Source: Levilactobacillus zymae
Lineage (GTDB): Bacteria; Bacillota; Bacilli; Lactobacillales; Lactobacillaceae
Direction: 5' to 3'
NCBI RefSeq assembly: GCF_032190635.1
Contig: NZ_JAVLAS010000001.1
Location: forward strand, 2,356,001 to 2,420,000
DNA: 64,000 bases
Below are positions 18,948 through 26,870 of the stretch, one piece after another (the first letter of the stretch is position 1; every line of letters begins with the position of its first letter). The notes below the pieces were generated by a model that worked only from the letters and a program-made list of their open reading frames with translations, was not told the origin of the DNA and did not search any database. Made by a program: the position numbers and the translations under genes.

Positions 18948-19049
18948 CTAGCGACGATGGTGGACCGGCTTAGCAAGCCAAAGCATCGGCAACCAGGTCA
19001 AAATTAGTAAGATCAAAGTTTCGGTATCCATCACAGACATACCAAACAT
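18948..19049 (-). CDS. 33-residue hydrophobic membrane peptide
   Basis: A short frame starting at ATG 19049 (alternative in-frame ATGs at 19040 and 19031). It is preceded by AGGGAG and GAGG, and ends at TAG 18948-18950. The product begins MFGMSVMDTETLILLILTWL, has a single hydrophobic span (LILLILTWLPMLWLA) and a basic tail (KPVHHRR). It is followed by its own hairpin terminator and stands alone in a 500-bp gap between two leftward genes. The architecture (one span, basic end, isolated transcript) is that of type I toxin or small membrane regulatory peptides, but no antisense RNA can be shown from sequence alone. Confidence 0.5.
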   Translation of the reverse strand: MFGMSVMDTETLILLILTWLPMLWLAKPVHHRR

Positions 19050-19156
19050 CCTCTTTCTCCCTGATACACTTCCATCATAGCAACCCTATGTCGCGTTTTG
19101 GTATCGTTAGGTTTTCGTTTGTGTAAAGGTTGCTGGTCCCCGGGTCTACTCCAGCC

Positions 19157-19189
19157 AAAAAAGGCTGCGCGAGAAAAACCCGCGCAGCC
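19157..19189 (-). terminator. Terminator of the nucleoside hydrolase gene
   Basis: A perfect 9-bp GC stem GGCTGCGCG/CGCGCAGCC is followed, read leftward, by six U. Confidence 0.9.
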
Positions 19190-19231
19190 CCGAAGTTACC
19201 GCGGCGACTCAGCGTCAGCCCAAACGGTCAC

Positions 19232-20146
19232 TTACATCTTAATGTTCTTAACTTCTTCCATGAACCAGTCGTTGAACGCTTGGTCGTCGATGTCAACGGA
19301 AACCTTAGCGTTGGTCTTGCCGTTGTGGTAAGCCCCCCGGATATCACCGACAGTTTCCCCAATGGCTGGACCCTGAGTAACCACGTCGACCCACATATCT
19401 TCGGTCTTGATGGCTTCTGGGTGCAAGAGGTAGAAGATGGTGTTAACGTCGTGCATCGCACTCCCCTTGTCGTTGTGGTCCCCGTCGTTAATGATGATGT
19501 CGTGTAACATCTGGCCAGCTTCATTCAAGTGTTGCAGCTTTTCGATGTTTTCGTTGGTCAGTAACGCCTTCATCGTGATGTCCAAGCCCACCATGACGAT
19601 CGGGATACCGGACTTGTAGACGATTGCGGCGGCATCTGGGTCGGTAAAGACGTTGAATTCGGCCGCACTGGTCATGTTCCCCTTGCCTAAGGCACCACCC
19701 ATGGCCACGATCCGGTCGATGTGGCTCTTCACTTCTGGGTATTCGGAGAAGAGTAAGGCGATGTTGGTGTACGAACCGGTTGGCACTAAGGTAATCGGGT
19801 CGTTGCTGGCCATGATTTCATCATGTAAGGCTTCCACGGCCGTCTTGTTCAATGGCTTAGGCAAGTCTTCTGGGAAGTCGTAACCTGGCATCCCGGATTC
19901 CCCGTGAATCCGTGCAGCGTCTTCAAAGTCCTTGAACAGTGGTTGTTCGGCACCGGCCGCCACTGGAATGTCTTGGTTGAAGAACCGGACGATCTTCAAG
20001 GCGTTCTTGGTGGTCTTATCAACCGTCACGTTACCGGCCACCGTGGTGATCAACTTCAAGTCAATCTTGGGGTCGTTAATCGCCATGGTTAAGGCAGCAG
20101 CATCGTCAATTCCGGGGTCAGTATCCATTAAAATCTTAATCGTCAT
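19232..20146 (-). CDS. Ribonucleoside hydrolase (IunH/Rih family)
   Basis: 304 residues starting MTIKILMDTDPGIDDAAAL, which holds the calcium-binding DTDPGIDDA signature of inosine-uridine-preferring nucleoside hydrolases. Further conserved elements are GSYTNIALLF, AEFNVFTDPDAAAIV and a C-terminal Asp/His segment (HDVNTIFYLLHP). The enzyme cleaves ribonucleosides to base and ribose in the cytoplasm. A GTAAGCGGTTAC palindrome upstream suggests CcpA control. The NCS2 base permease lies just upstream, so nucleoside breakdown and base transport are linked. Confidence 0.92.
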   Translation of the reverse strand: MTIKILMDTDPGIDDAAALTMAINDPKIDLKLITTVAGNVTVDKTTKNALKIVRFFNQDIPVAAGAEQPLFKDFEDAARIHGESGMPGYDFPEDLPKPLNKTAVEALHDEIMASNDPITLVPTGSYTNIALLFSEYPEVKSHIDRIVAMGGALGKGNMTSAAEFNVFTDPDAAAIVYKSGIPIVMVGLDITMKALLTNENIEKLQHLNEAGQMLHDIIINDGDHNDKGSAMHDVNTIFYLLHPEAIKTEDMWVDVVTQGPAIGETVGDIRGAYHNGKTNAKVSVDIDDQAFNDWFMEEVKNIKM

Positions 20147-20184
20147 TTCTATTTCCTCCTAAAAAGTACTCAAATTTTACAGCT

Positions 20185-20198
20185 CGTAACCGCTTACG
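20185..20198. promoter_or_regulatory. cre-like box upstream of the nucleoside hydrolase
   Basis: CGTAACCGCTTACG differs from the TGTAANCGNTTACA form of the CcpA box only at the two outer bases. It lies 39 bases before the start codon. Confidence 0.5.
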
Positions 20199-20221
20199 TT
20201 TTACCAGGAAAGCACGCCCTA

Positions 20222-21556
20222 CTAGAGCATGGCACTAAAGACCAAGTCCAGTAGGAACAGTACTCCCAGCAGGTAAACTGGCCAGGTCAAGGTTTTCCCC
20301 TTGCCGATGGCGAGTTTCATAATCGGGTAAGCCACAAATCCAAAGGCCAATCCGGTCGAAATACTATTGGTGAATGGAATCAACACAATGATTAAAAACG
20401 CGGGGAACCATTCAGAGAAGTCCGCCATCTGAATGTTGCCAATAGCGGCCATCATCAACGCCCCCGTGATGATGATCACGGGCGCAATCGCTGCGGAAGG
20501 CACGTAGGCCAGCAGTGGCACAAAGATCAGGGACAAGGCAAACAGGACGGCGGCGACTAGCGCCATAATCCCGGTCCGGCCCCCACTTTCGATCCCCGAA
20601 GCACTTTCGGCGGCCGTCACGGTTGGGCTGGTCCCCATAAAGCCGGAGAGGAAGGTGGTGACGGAACTCCCCTCGAAGGTCTTCTTAAACTTCTGCTTGT
20701 TCGGGAGTAACCCTTGCAAGAGTCCCATTGACTCGAACACCAGAATCATGGTCATCGAAAAGGCGGCCAAGATAAACGGCGTGCTAATCAAGTGGGAGAA
20801 GTCGTTTTGGAAAACGATCTTGTGGTATTGCCCCAACCGTGCTAGGTCCACGTTGGGCGTGTCACTATCCTTGACGCCCAAGAAGAACGCCAACAGACTG
20901 GTGGCAATGATTGCAATGAAGAAGTTCCCTTTAATCTTCCGTAGATACAGAACCAGACTCAACACTAAGCCGAACAACGCGAGTAACGGTGTGGGCTTGG
21001 TCAAATCCCCTAACACGATCAACGACGACTTGCCGGCGACAATCAGGCCCGCCTTTTCCAGGCCAATTTCGACCAGGAAGAGCCCAATTCCCGCGGTGAT
21101 CCCACTCTTCAACGATTCGGGAATCGCCTCCGAGAGAACCGTCGACACCTTGGTAAAGGCAATCAGCATATAGGCAAAGCTGGCTACGGCCGCGATTCCT
21201 AAGGCCTCTTGCCAACTGAGGCCCATGTTGACCACAATCGTGTAGGTAAAGAAGGCGTTGACCCCCATCCCGGGCGTCAAGATGATTGGGGCGTTGGACC
21301 AGAAGGCCATAATCAGACACCCAATCACGGACGAGAAGATCGTCGCAAAGACGCTCAGGTCGGTGGGAATCCCCGCATCCTTTAAAATCAGCGGGTTCAC
21401 AATAATAATGTAGGAGATGGCAAAGAAGCCCGTCACGCCCGCAATGATTTCGTTGCGAACGACCTCCTTATCTCGCAGGGCTTCGCGCAGCGTCATATGA
21501 TTGGCCCGTTCAATGGCCGATTCCGCTTGCTGTGCCTGCGCTTGTTGCTTATCCAT
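20222..21556 (-). CDS. NCS2 family purine permease (AzgA/PbuG-like)
   Basis: 444 residues, polytopic. After a soluble N-terminus it has GVTGFFAISYIIIVNP and LTPGMGVNAFFTYTIV, the hallmark of the AzgA-like subgroup of nucleobase transporters, and later GTSPTVTAAESASGIESGGRTG. These proteins import guanine, hypoxanthine or adenine with protons. The likely start is the ATG at 21556; a long leader (~240 bases to nupC) lies upstream and can fold into a three-way junction. The gene sits between a nucleoside hydrolase and nupC, consistent with salvage of bases released from nucleosides. Confidence 0.9.
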   Translation of the reverse strand: MDKQQAQAQQAESAIERANHMTLREALRDKEVVRNEIIAGVTGFFAISYIIIVNPLILKDAGIPTDLSVFATIFSSVIGCLIMAFWSNAPIILTPGMGVNAFFTYTIVVNMGLSWQEALGIAAVASFAYMLIAFTKVSTVLSEAIPESLKSGITAGIGLFLVEIGLEKAGLIVAGKSSLIVLGDLTKPTPLLALFGLVLSLVLYLRKIKGNFFIAIIATSLLAFFLGVKDSDTPNVDLARLGQYHKIVFQNDFSHLISTPFILAAFSMTMILVFESMGLLQGLLPNKQKFKKTFEGSSVTTFLSGFMGTSPTVTAAESASGIESGGRTGIMALVAAVLFALSLIFVPLLAYVPSAAIAPVIIITGALMMAAIGNIQMADFSEWFPAFLIIVLIPFTNSISTGLAFGFVAYPIMKLAIGKGKTLTWPVYLLGVLFLLDLVFSAML

Positions 21557-21639
21557 AGATTTCCCTATCTTTCAATACGCCACAACCCGACGTACAGACT
21601 TCACGGGCTTTGCAACCGAATGGTCTCACGCACCCGGCT

Positions 21640-21705
21640 GGGTTTCACTCCCCTGCTAGGGAGGTCGGCACCCGTACGGCCGATGACGCGCATCAGCCGA
21701 AACCC
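21640..21705 (-). ncRNA. Possible structured 5' leader of the purine permease
   Basis: Read leftward, GGGTTTC and GAAACCC pair and enclose two hairpins: a 9-bp one with a single mismatch (CGGCTGATG/CATCGGCCG) and a 5-bp one (CTCCC/GGGAG). This makes a three-way junction ~85 bases before the permease start. I do not find the conserved core bases of the guanine riboswitch in it. Confidence 0.35.
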
Positions 21706-21737
21706 CGGCGCACTAATGGCACGGGGTCACCTGACAC

Positions 21738-21774
21738 AGATAGCCCAGTGGCCAGGCCCCTGGGCTATCTTTTC
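21738..21774. terminator. Strong hairpin between the permease leader and nupC
   Basis: An 11-bp perfect stem AGATAGCCCAG/CTGGGCTATCT lies 23 bases past the nupC stop. The U tract (TTTT) is on the + side, but no + strand gene precedes it, so it may act as a nupC terminator with a poor U tract. Confidence 0.5.
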
Positions 21775-21796
21775 AAAACAGTTTAACGCACTTTGA

Positions 21797-23053
21797 TTAC
21801 CAAACGAAGATCCCAACGATCCCGGCAGAAAGCAAGGAAACCAGAATCCCGGAAAGTAACATGTAACCAACGTTCTTAGAAATCAAGTCGTTGTTTTCTT
21901 GGTCGACAATCCCCTTGAAACAACCGATAATCATACCAGTCGTGGAGAAGTTGGCGAAGGAAGTTAAGAAGACCGTCAGAATTGCGCGGTAGTGAGCAGA
22001 GAAGGCACCAGTATTGATGGTGGAAGAAATCTTACCCATAACCACGAATTCGTTCGTGACTAACTTAGTCCCCATGTATTGGGCGAAGCCGAAAGCGTCG
22101 TGGACGTTCAGACCCATTAACCAAGCAAATGGGAACATGATGATCCCCAAGATGTGTTCCAGAGACAGCCATGGGTTGAATAAGCCCAACAGCTTGTCGA
22201 TTAAGGCAGCTAAAGCCACGAAGGCGATAACGTTAGCGGCGATGATCAAGATCAGCCGGCCGGCACCCAAGATTGAGTCACCCAAGAAGGAGAAGAATGG
22301 TTCCTTCTTGCCGTCGTCTTCAACACCTTCAGTGGCAGCAGAAGCACTGGAGCCACCGATCTTAGCAATCGTATCTTCTTCAGGAGCCACGTCAACGGGG
22401 TTCAATAAGTTCGTGACGATGATGGCGTTCAAGATGTTAATTGGAACGGCCGTCAGAACGAATTGCCCAGGAACCATTTGGGTATAAGCCCCCAGAATGG
22501 ACGCCGTGATACATGACATGGACATCATGGCCAGCGTTAAGTTCCGTTCCTTACGCATACTCTTTAATTGTAATTGAGAAACGGCTAAGGCTTCGGTGTT
22601 CCCTAAGAACATCATTTCAACGGAGAAGAATGATTCGAACTTAGGTTGACCGGTAATGAAGGAAAGACCACGACCAACCCACTTGATGATCCAAGGTAAG
22701 ACCCCGATATAAGTCAGGATATCGAACATTGGAACAACCAGCAAGATTGGCAGCAATGAACTGGTAATAAAGTTCATCGACTTAGCGGTCCCACCGAATT
22801 CTGGCGTTACCCAGTTAGGTAAGGCGAAGACGATCCCTTGGTAAGCCACTTGGACTAACCAGTTGAATCCGTCGGCAGCACCCTTAACAATGTCTTGCCC
22901 GATACTGAAACTGGTAAAGAACCAAGCTAACACGATGTTAAGAACTAACACGATTCCGACTGAACGCCAGTGAATCTTTTTCTTGTTCTTAGAGAACAGG
23001 AAGGCAATGGCGAGGTAAACGATTACCCCGAGAATATTAATTGCGACTAACAT
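21797..23053 (-). CDS. nupC: Concentrative nucleoside transporter NupC
   Basis: 418 residues. The gate and core regions of the CNT family are recognisable: FFSVEMMFLGNTEALAVSQLQL, SMSCITASILGAYTQMVPG, GLNVHDAFGFAQYMGTKLVTNEF and a C-terminal FANFSTTGMIIGCFKG segment. It imports nucleosides by proton or sodium symport across the cytoplasmic membrane. Ribosome site AGAGG precedes the ATG. It lies between a DeoB-like protein and the NCS2 permease, all on the same strand. Confidence 0.95.
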   Translation of the reverse strand: MLVAINILGVIVYLAIAFLFSKNKKKIHWRSVGIVLVLNIVLAWFFTSFSIGQDIVKGAADGFNWLVQVAYQGIVFALPNWVTPEFGGTAKSMNFITSSLLPILLVVPMFDILTYIGVLPWIIKWVGRGLSFITGQPKFESFFSVEMMFLGNTEALAVSQLQLKSMRKERNLTLAMMSMSCITASILGAYTQMVPGQFVLTAVPINILNAIIVTNLLNPVDVAPEEDTIAKIGGSSASAATEGVEDDGKKEPFFSFLGDSILGAGRLILIIAANVIAFVALAALIDKLLGLFNPWLSLEHILGIIMFPFAWLMGLNVHDAFGFAQYMGTKLVTNEFVVMGKISSTINTGAFSAHYRAILTVFLTSFANFSTTGMIIGCFKGIVDQENNDLISKNVGYMLLSGILVSLLSAGIVGIFVW

Positions 23054-23297
23054 TGGTCAAAATACCTCTTTCCGATATTGTTTAACGCGGTGTGGCGCCC
23101 CACAGCCGACGTTAGGACACGATGTTACTTGCAGAAACTATGTACGCATAATTCCTGTCACGAACGACGCCGTTCAACGGGAAAGCCTAACGGGATTGGT
23201 GAATTGAATAAGTGATATAGCCTGCCGTTAGTCCTTGCGCTTTCTACCGTCATCACGGTTTGGTGCTGCCCCTCACCTCCTTTCAGGGTTGGTCATT

Positions 23298-24125
23298 TTA
23301 AATTTGGGTAATTTCATTTAATAAACTATGTCCAGCACTGGTCGTGGCCACCCCGTAATTCTCGAGGATGGTCGCCCCCACGTCAGCTAAGGTTCGCCGA
23401 ATACCTAAGGCAAAACCGTTCGCCCGTGACGGGGAGTACACCAGTAACGGGAGGTACTCGCGCGTCGGCGTCAAGCCGAAGGTCGGGTCGGCGGCGTGCG
23501 TGGCCGTCACGATCAACAGGTCGTTAGCCCCCAGGTCGTGAACCACCTGGGCGAGATAGTGGTCGGCCGCGCTTAACGCGGTGCCAAACCCCATCAGGTC
23601 CTGATGCTCACCGGCAAAGCGCATCTCCGGTAAGCAGATGTAGGTCAGCCCGGAAGCCGGGTCATTCAACCGCTCGTAGAGAATCCGGAAGCTAGCCTGA
23701 TTACTGCCGACCTGATACCGACTGGCTGGTGTCTGGGTGGCCAGGTAGCTCAGGAAGGGTCCGGCTAAGGTCACCGGATAACCCGCGGTGGTCAACGTGG
23801 TAAAGACGTTCTCCGTACGAATCTCACCGGTGTAATCCCACATCTCGCGCAACCCCGTGGGGCGGCGATTACCTTGTGCCGCCATGTGCAAGCGCCCATA
23901 GAAGCCCAAGGGATGGTCGACCGGGGCGACCCCGGTGACGGGATGGTCAATCCGAATATTGCCCAGGCCTAATTGCCGTAATGTTGGGAGCTTTAGTTGA
24001 CCGGGCCAACTAACAGCGACGTGACCTAAGGTATCGGCACCGACGGATTGAAAGCGGTTGGCATCGGAAGCTTCGCCCAAGCCTAACCCAGCAAAATCAA
24101 TAACGAAAATGCGATGAAAAGCCAC
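23298..24125 (-). CDS. Phosphopentomutase-like protein lacking most metal ligands
   Basis: 275 residues from a GTG at 24125. The N-terminus VIDFAGLGLGEASDA followed by GADTLGH and LPTLRQLGLGNI is clearly that of phosphopentomutase (DeoB, about 390 residues), as is TREYLPLLVYSPS near the end. Several active-site positions are changed. The usual DHGNDPT block reads THAADPT, the TDHTRE block reads TPTRE, and the YGHRRD region reads AGEHQD. The cap-domain region is shortened. The TTGHWEM segment survives as PTGLREM. It therefore probably cannot bind the two manganese ions normally and may be a pseudoenzyme or have another activity. A strong promoter with a cre-like sequence lies upstream, and nupC is the next gene. 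Confidence 0.75.
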   Translation of the reverse strand: MAFHRIFVIDFAGLGLGEASDANRFQSVGADTLGHVAVSWPGQLKLPTLRQLGLGNIRIDHPVTGVAPVDHPLGFYGRLHMAAQGNRRPTGLREMWDYTGEIRTENVFTTLTTAGYPVTLAGPFLSYLATQTPASRYQVGSNQASFRILYERLNDPASGLTYICLPEMRFAGEHQDLMGFGTALSAADHYLAQVVHDLGANDLLIVTATHAADPTFGLTPTREYLPLLVYSPSRANGFALGIRRTLADVGATILENYGVATTSAGHSLLNEITQI

Positions 24126-24189
24126 GTTTACTCACTCCCTCTTCCCCAAACGATTTCTGCGAATCAGATTTGCGATGGGCCTTAGTAAT

Positions 24190-24218
24190 AATATACCTTT
24201 TCGCTAAAGCGCTGTAAA
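24190..24218 (-). promoter_or_regulatory. Promoter of the DeoB-like gene, overlapped by a cre-like sequence
   Basis: Read leftward, TTTACA and TATATT are separated by exactly 17 bases. The bases between and around the -35 (TTACAGCGCTTTAG) resemble a CcpA box. It lies ~65 bases upstream of the GTG start. Confidence 0.65.
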
Positions 24219-24471
24219 TCCCCGATTTAAGAAAATCGTAAAAATCGGATTTTTCCGAACATTATTGCCCTTAACTACTTGTTGGTTAAGGTTGCTCGTC
24301 CCTTAACCCCTTGGGGCTGTAAGGAAAGTTAAAAGGATTTACGTGGCGAGCCAGACGGGTAAAGTGGCCTCAAACACCGGACTAGCTGGTTCAGTACTGA
24401 GCATTTGGGTCGTTCATGTTCGTTTATGTAATGCCGTAAACCACTGGATAACCAGTGCGGTTTGAGGGGTC
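24219..24471. other. Gene-free stretch with several hairpins
   Basis: No reading frame with a ribosome site is seen. The stretch holds the hairpins CCTTAAC/GTTAAGG (near 24270-24292), CACTGG/CCAGTG (near 24442-24457) and a long-range CCTCAAAC/GTTTGAGG pairing (about 24369 with 24461). Confidence 0.5.
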
Positions 24472-24514
24472 AAAAATAGACTTCAAGTTAGGTAAAGAAT
24501 CAACTTGAAGTCTA
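24472..24514 (-). terminator. Terminator of the candidate long RNA
   Basis: Perfect 13-bp stem TAGACTTCAAGTT/AACTTGAAGTCTA with a 12-base loop; read leftward, UUUUU follows directly. Confidence 0.75.
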
Positions 24515-25068
24515 CTCGGTTGTAGAAAGGTAGGTGTGATCCCGGAATTTCCGTCTTGTAATCTTAATAATTCTTAATCGCCTCATACACTCTATTTTTT
24601 CCGACTGAACTGACGCAACCATTTTTCATCCATTTAATTTCTGGCTACCGTTTTCAGTAATAACCTTAACGCCTTCATCGACACTACCCAGTCAACGCTC
24701 TAACGATTCTTCTTGAAATCCTCGCATGATCCTGGCTAATCCGACATCCGAGCTCTAGACGTAACATTGTTTATCCATCTCAGAACAAATTTCACGGTGT
24801 AACTAAATGCTATTCAGTTTTTGGTGAAGTGCCTAAACCCTGAAACTTTACGGTTGTTTCCACTAGAGTTCGTTAGAAGGTTTACCTTATGGTTCTGACG
24901 CCTGATTCTGATACTTAAAGCTGTGACGCTTAAAACGTGATTCTGATACTCGTACAACATAAACCAGACTTACGTCAAAACGGAAATCGGCTTTACGAAA
25001 CTGAAACGTTGTATCAACTAGATCAAGTGGTACTTGTGACTCAACTGGCCACCCCTGATCCTTTCTAC
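24472..25068 (-). ncRNA. Candidate ~600-nt non-coding RNA under catabolite control
   Basis: A consensus-like promoter with a cre box (25075-25103) drives leftward transcription into a region with no credible coding frame, and a perfect 13-bp hairpin followed by a U run closes it at 24472-24514. Inside, a direct repeat (TGATTCTGATAC at about 24903 and 24939, 36 bp apart) can be seen. The region is more AT-rich than its neighbours. I could not assign it to a known large RNA class (it shows no RNase P, tmRNA, 6S or SRP core sequence). Confidence 0.5.
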
Positions 25069-25074
25069 GCCTAT

Positions 25075-25103
25075 AATATACCACGTGTTGTAAGCGGTTG
25101 CAA
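25075..25103 (-). promoter_or_regulatory. Promoter of the candidate long RNA
   Basis: Read leftward, -35 TTGCAA, a 17-base spacer and -10 TATATT. The predicted start of transcription is near 25068. Confidence 0.65.
25088..25103. promoter_or_regulatory. CcpA (cre) box overlapping the -35 of the long RNA promoter
   Basis: TTGTAAGCGGTTGCAA contains TGTAAGCGGTTGCA, which fits the cre consensus TGWNANCGNTNWCA at 13 of 14 positions. Its overlap with the -35 box implies repression by CcpA (inference). Confidence 0.65.
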
Positions 25104-25396
25104 CCAAAATACAAAAAAATTTATCGCCCGTTAAACTCCCCGCTCCCCCCTAATTTTGCACAAAAAAATGCCGCCACCACCTGGGTGTCGACATCAGTTC
25201 GCATAGCCCATAACCACCGGCCACAAGTCTTATAGGTTCTTGTTTGGAGGAAAGGTTCTATAATGCGGACTCGGTCTGATTATAAGTTATCCGCTAAGTA
25301 AGAATTCTTACTACTTATGCGTCGTCTTGAAACGCACACCTTAGTTATACAGCGAAACGCGCAAAATTGCACACGTTTAGCCTACCCATTAGGCGC

Positions 25397-26038
25397 TTAG
25401 TACCACGCCGGCTTGGCACCATCGGTATCGGGCTTGTTGACCCCTAACGATTCGTGGACGTGTTGGCTCGGGGCCTGGACCAATTGGGTCACCACTGCCG
25501 CGATACTCTTCCGGGAAACCTCGGTCCCCTTGAAAGGTTCGCCCTTCTGGGTAGTCTCGTAAGCCACCTCATCGTGGTTCGATAACCAAGCCGGCCGAAT
25601 GATCGTGTAATCTAGCGCCGAGCCCTCGATGACCTTGGCAGCCGCGCTGTAAGTCTCCAGGTAGCCGCCATCCAGCATCTGATGGTTCCACTGACCGAAG
25701 GCACCGGGAACTTCGTCGTAGATTCCCAACGTGGAAATCCAAATCAGCCGTTGCACGTGCGCCTGGCCCATTGCGGTCACCACGGCTTGGGCCTCGGCTT
25801 CAATGTTGTGGCCCGCCAAGTTGGCGTACACCACGTCCACTTGAGCCATGGCCCGGGTGAGGTCGGCCACGTTCGCCGCATCGCCTTCGACAACGGTTAC
25901 CCGGTCGCTAGCGGCATCCGCTAAGCGTTGCGCGTTACGTAAGAAGAGCGTCAGGTGGGCGTCGGTCTGCGCGAGTAACATTGGTACGGCCAACTGGGCG
26001 ATCTTCCCGTGAGCCCCTAAAACTAATACGTTTGTCAT
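25397..26038 (-). CDS. NAD(P)H-binding NmrA-like atypical SDR protein
   Basis: 213 residues with the N-terminal nucleotide-binding motif VLGAHGKIAQLAV (GxxGxxA), DLTRAMAQVDVVYANLAG, the segment IWISTLGIYDEVPGAFG and YTIIRPAWLSNHDE. This is the single-domain NAD(P)-binding family (NmrA/YwnB/HSCARG-like), often stress-related oxidoreductases or redox sensors. Start ATG at 26038. No operon partner; the upstream region is AT-rich with a likely promoter. Substrate unknown. Confidence 0.85.
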   Translation of the reverse strand: MTNVLVLGAHGKIAQLAVPMLLAQTDAHLTLFLRNAQRLADAASDRVTVVEGDAANVADLTRAMAQVDVVYANLAGHNIEAEAQAVVTAMGQAHVQRLIWISTLGIYDEVPGAFGQWNHQMLDGGYLETYSAAAKVIEGSALDYTIIRPAWLSNHDEVAYETTQKGEPFKGTEVSRKSIAAVVTQLVQAPSQHVHESLGVNKPDTDGAKPAWY

Positions 26039-26150
26039 CAGAACAAAACCCCTTTGTCATTGATTTGTTGACTATACTGTAACTCTAGTAATTACATTAT
26101 GCAACCTAAACGACTCAGCAGTTAACCCCCTGCCCCCGTCACGAGGACAC

Positions 26151-26187
26151 AAAAAAGCCAGCCCCAACTTACCGTTGAGCGCTGACC
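26151..26187 (-). terminator. Terminator of the 88-residue hypothetical gene
   Basis: Arms GCCAGCCCCAAC and GTTGAGCGCTGACC pair with small mismatches; read leftward six U follow. Confidence 0.75.
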
Positions 26188-26200
26188 AATTGATTCCAGA

Positions 26201-26467
26201 CTAGATTAACATCAGGGTTACGCCATCGATTGGGGTCAAGCTGTCGCCCATGTCCCCGAAGACCAGGTCGTGGTTAAAGACCGGTGAGGCGAGTTCCGTG
26301 AGGTTCGTTTTCTCGATCACTAGATGATAACGTCCTCGCTTATCCTTGCTTAGTTCGTAGTTGATGAACTCCTGCTCTGGCGCGTAATCCGCGAAGCGTG
26401 CCGCGAAGTGGCCGAGTTGATGAGAGACCACCAAGCGAATACCGTTTTCATCTCTAAAAATATGCAA
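26201..26467 (-). CDS. Hypothetical 88-residue protein
   Basis: Starts at a TTG (26467) with TAGGAG 9 to 10 bases upstream and ends at a well-placed terminator, so it looks like a real gene. The product (MHIFRDENGIRLVVSHQLG at the start) is soluble and acidic, with a repeated pattern of short beta-strand-like segments, and no motif I recognise. Monocistronic between an NmrA-like gene and a gap. Confidence 0.6.
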   Translation of the reverse strand: MHIFRDENGIRLVVSHQLGHFAARFADYAPEQEFINYELSKDKRGRYHLVIEKTNLTELASPVFNHDLVFGDMGDSLTPIDGVTLMLI

Positions 26468-26870
26468 AATTGTTCACTCCTATATTCAATAAACTGACTA
26501 CTGGACGCGCAGGCGATCCGCAGATCCCCCACCGTCGGACTTCCGACTGGCGTCCTGCGGCCAATCACGTGGAAGCTGAGGGGCCCAATGACCCCCAAAA
26601 TTTCACCATGTACGTCGATTGTACCATATTCACCCGCTAAATTTGAAGGGCTCCCTTAAAACTGCCCCGGTTTCGCGAAAAACCACGCGGGACGCTTGCA
26701 TCTGCCCGGTTAAAAATGGTCTAATATTAATAATACGCCGAGAACGGGTCGCGGTTAATCGCCGACTCGTGGTCACCGGGTGGCACCGGTGGCGGACGAC
26801 CGCCCGGCGCCCATTACTAATAATTCCGACAATAATTAATCATTAACTGCCGGTTGGAGGATGAAAAACA
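26468..26870. other. Divergent intergenic region
   Basis: About 400 bases between a leftward and a rightward gene. It should contain both promoters, but I find no convincing -35/-10 pair. A GC-rich stretch with short repeats (ACCGGGTGG and ACCGGTGGC near 26776-26795) is present. Confidence 0.5.

Noticed and set aside
21600..21740. Guanine-type purine riboswitch before the NCS2 permease
   Set aside because: The conserved loop-loop and core bases of the purine aptamer are not present; only a generic three-way junction is seen.
23276..23297. Strong leftward ribosome-site-like sequence (AAAGGAGGTGAGG) just past the DeoB-like gene
   Set aside because: No start codon at a suitable distance; a 31-codon frame starts 25 or more bases further on, too far to support a gene.
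24887..25114. A 75-codon leftward frame in the gene-free stretch
   Set aside because: It begins upstream of the strong promoter found at 25075-25103, has no ribosome site and an odd composition; the stretch reads better as non-coding RNA.
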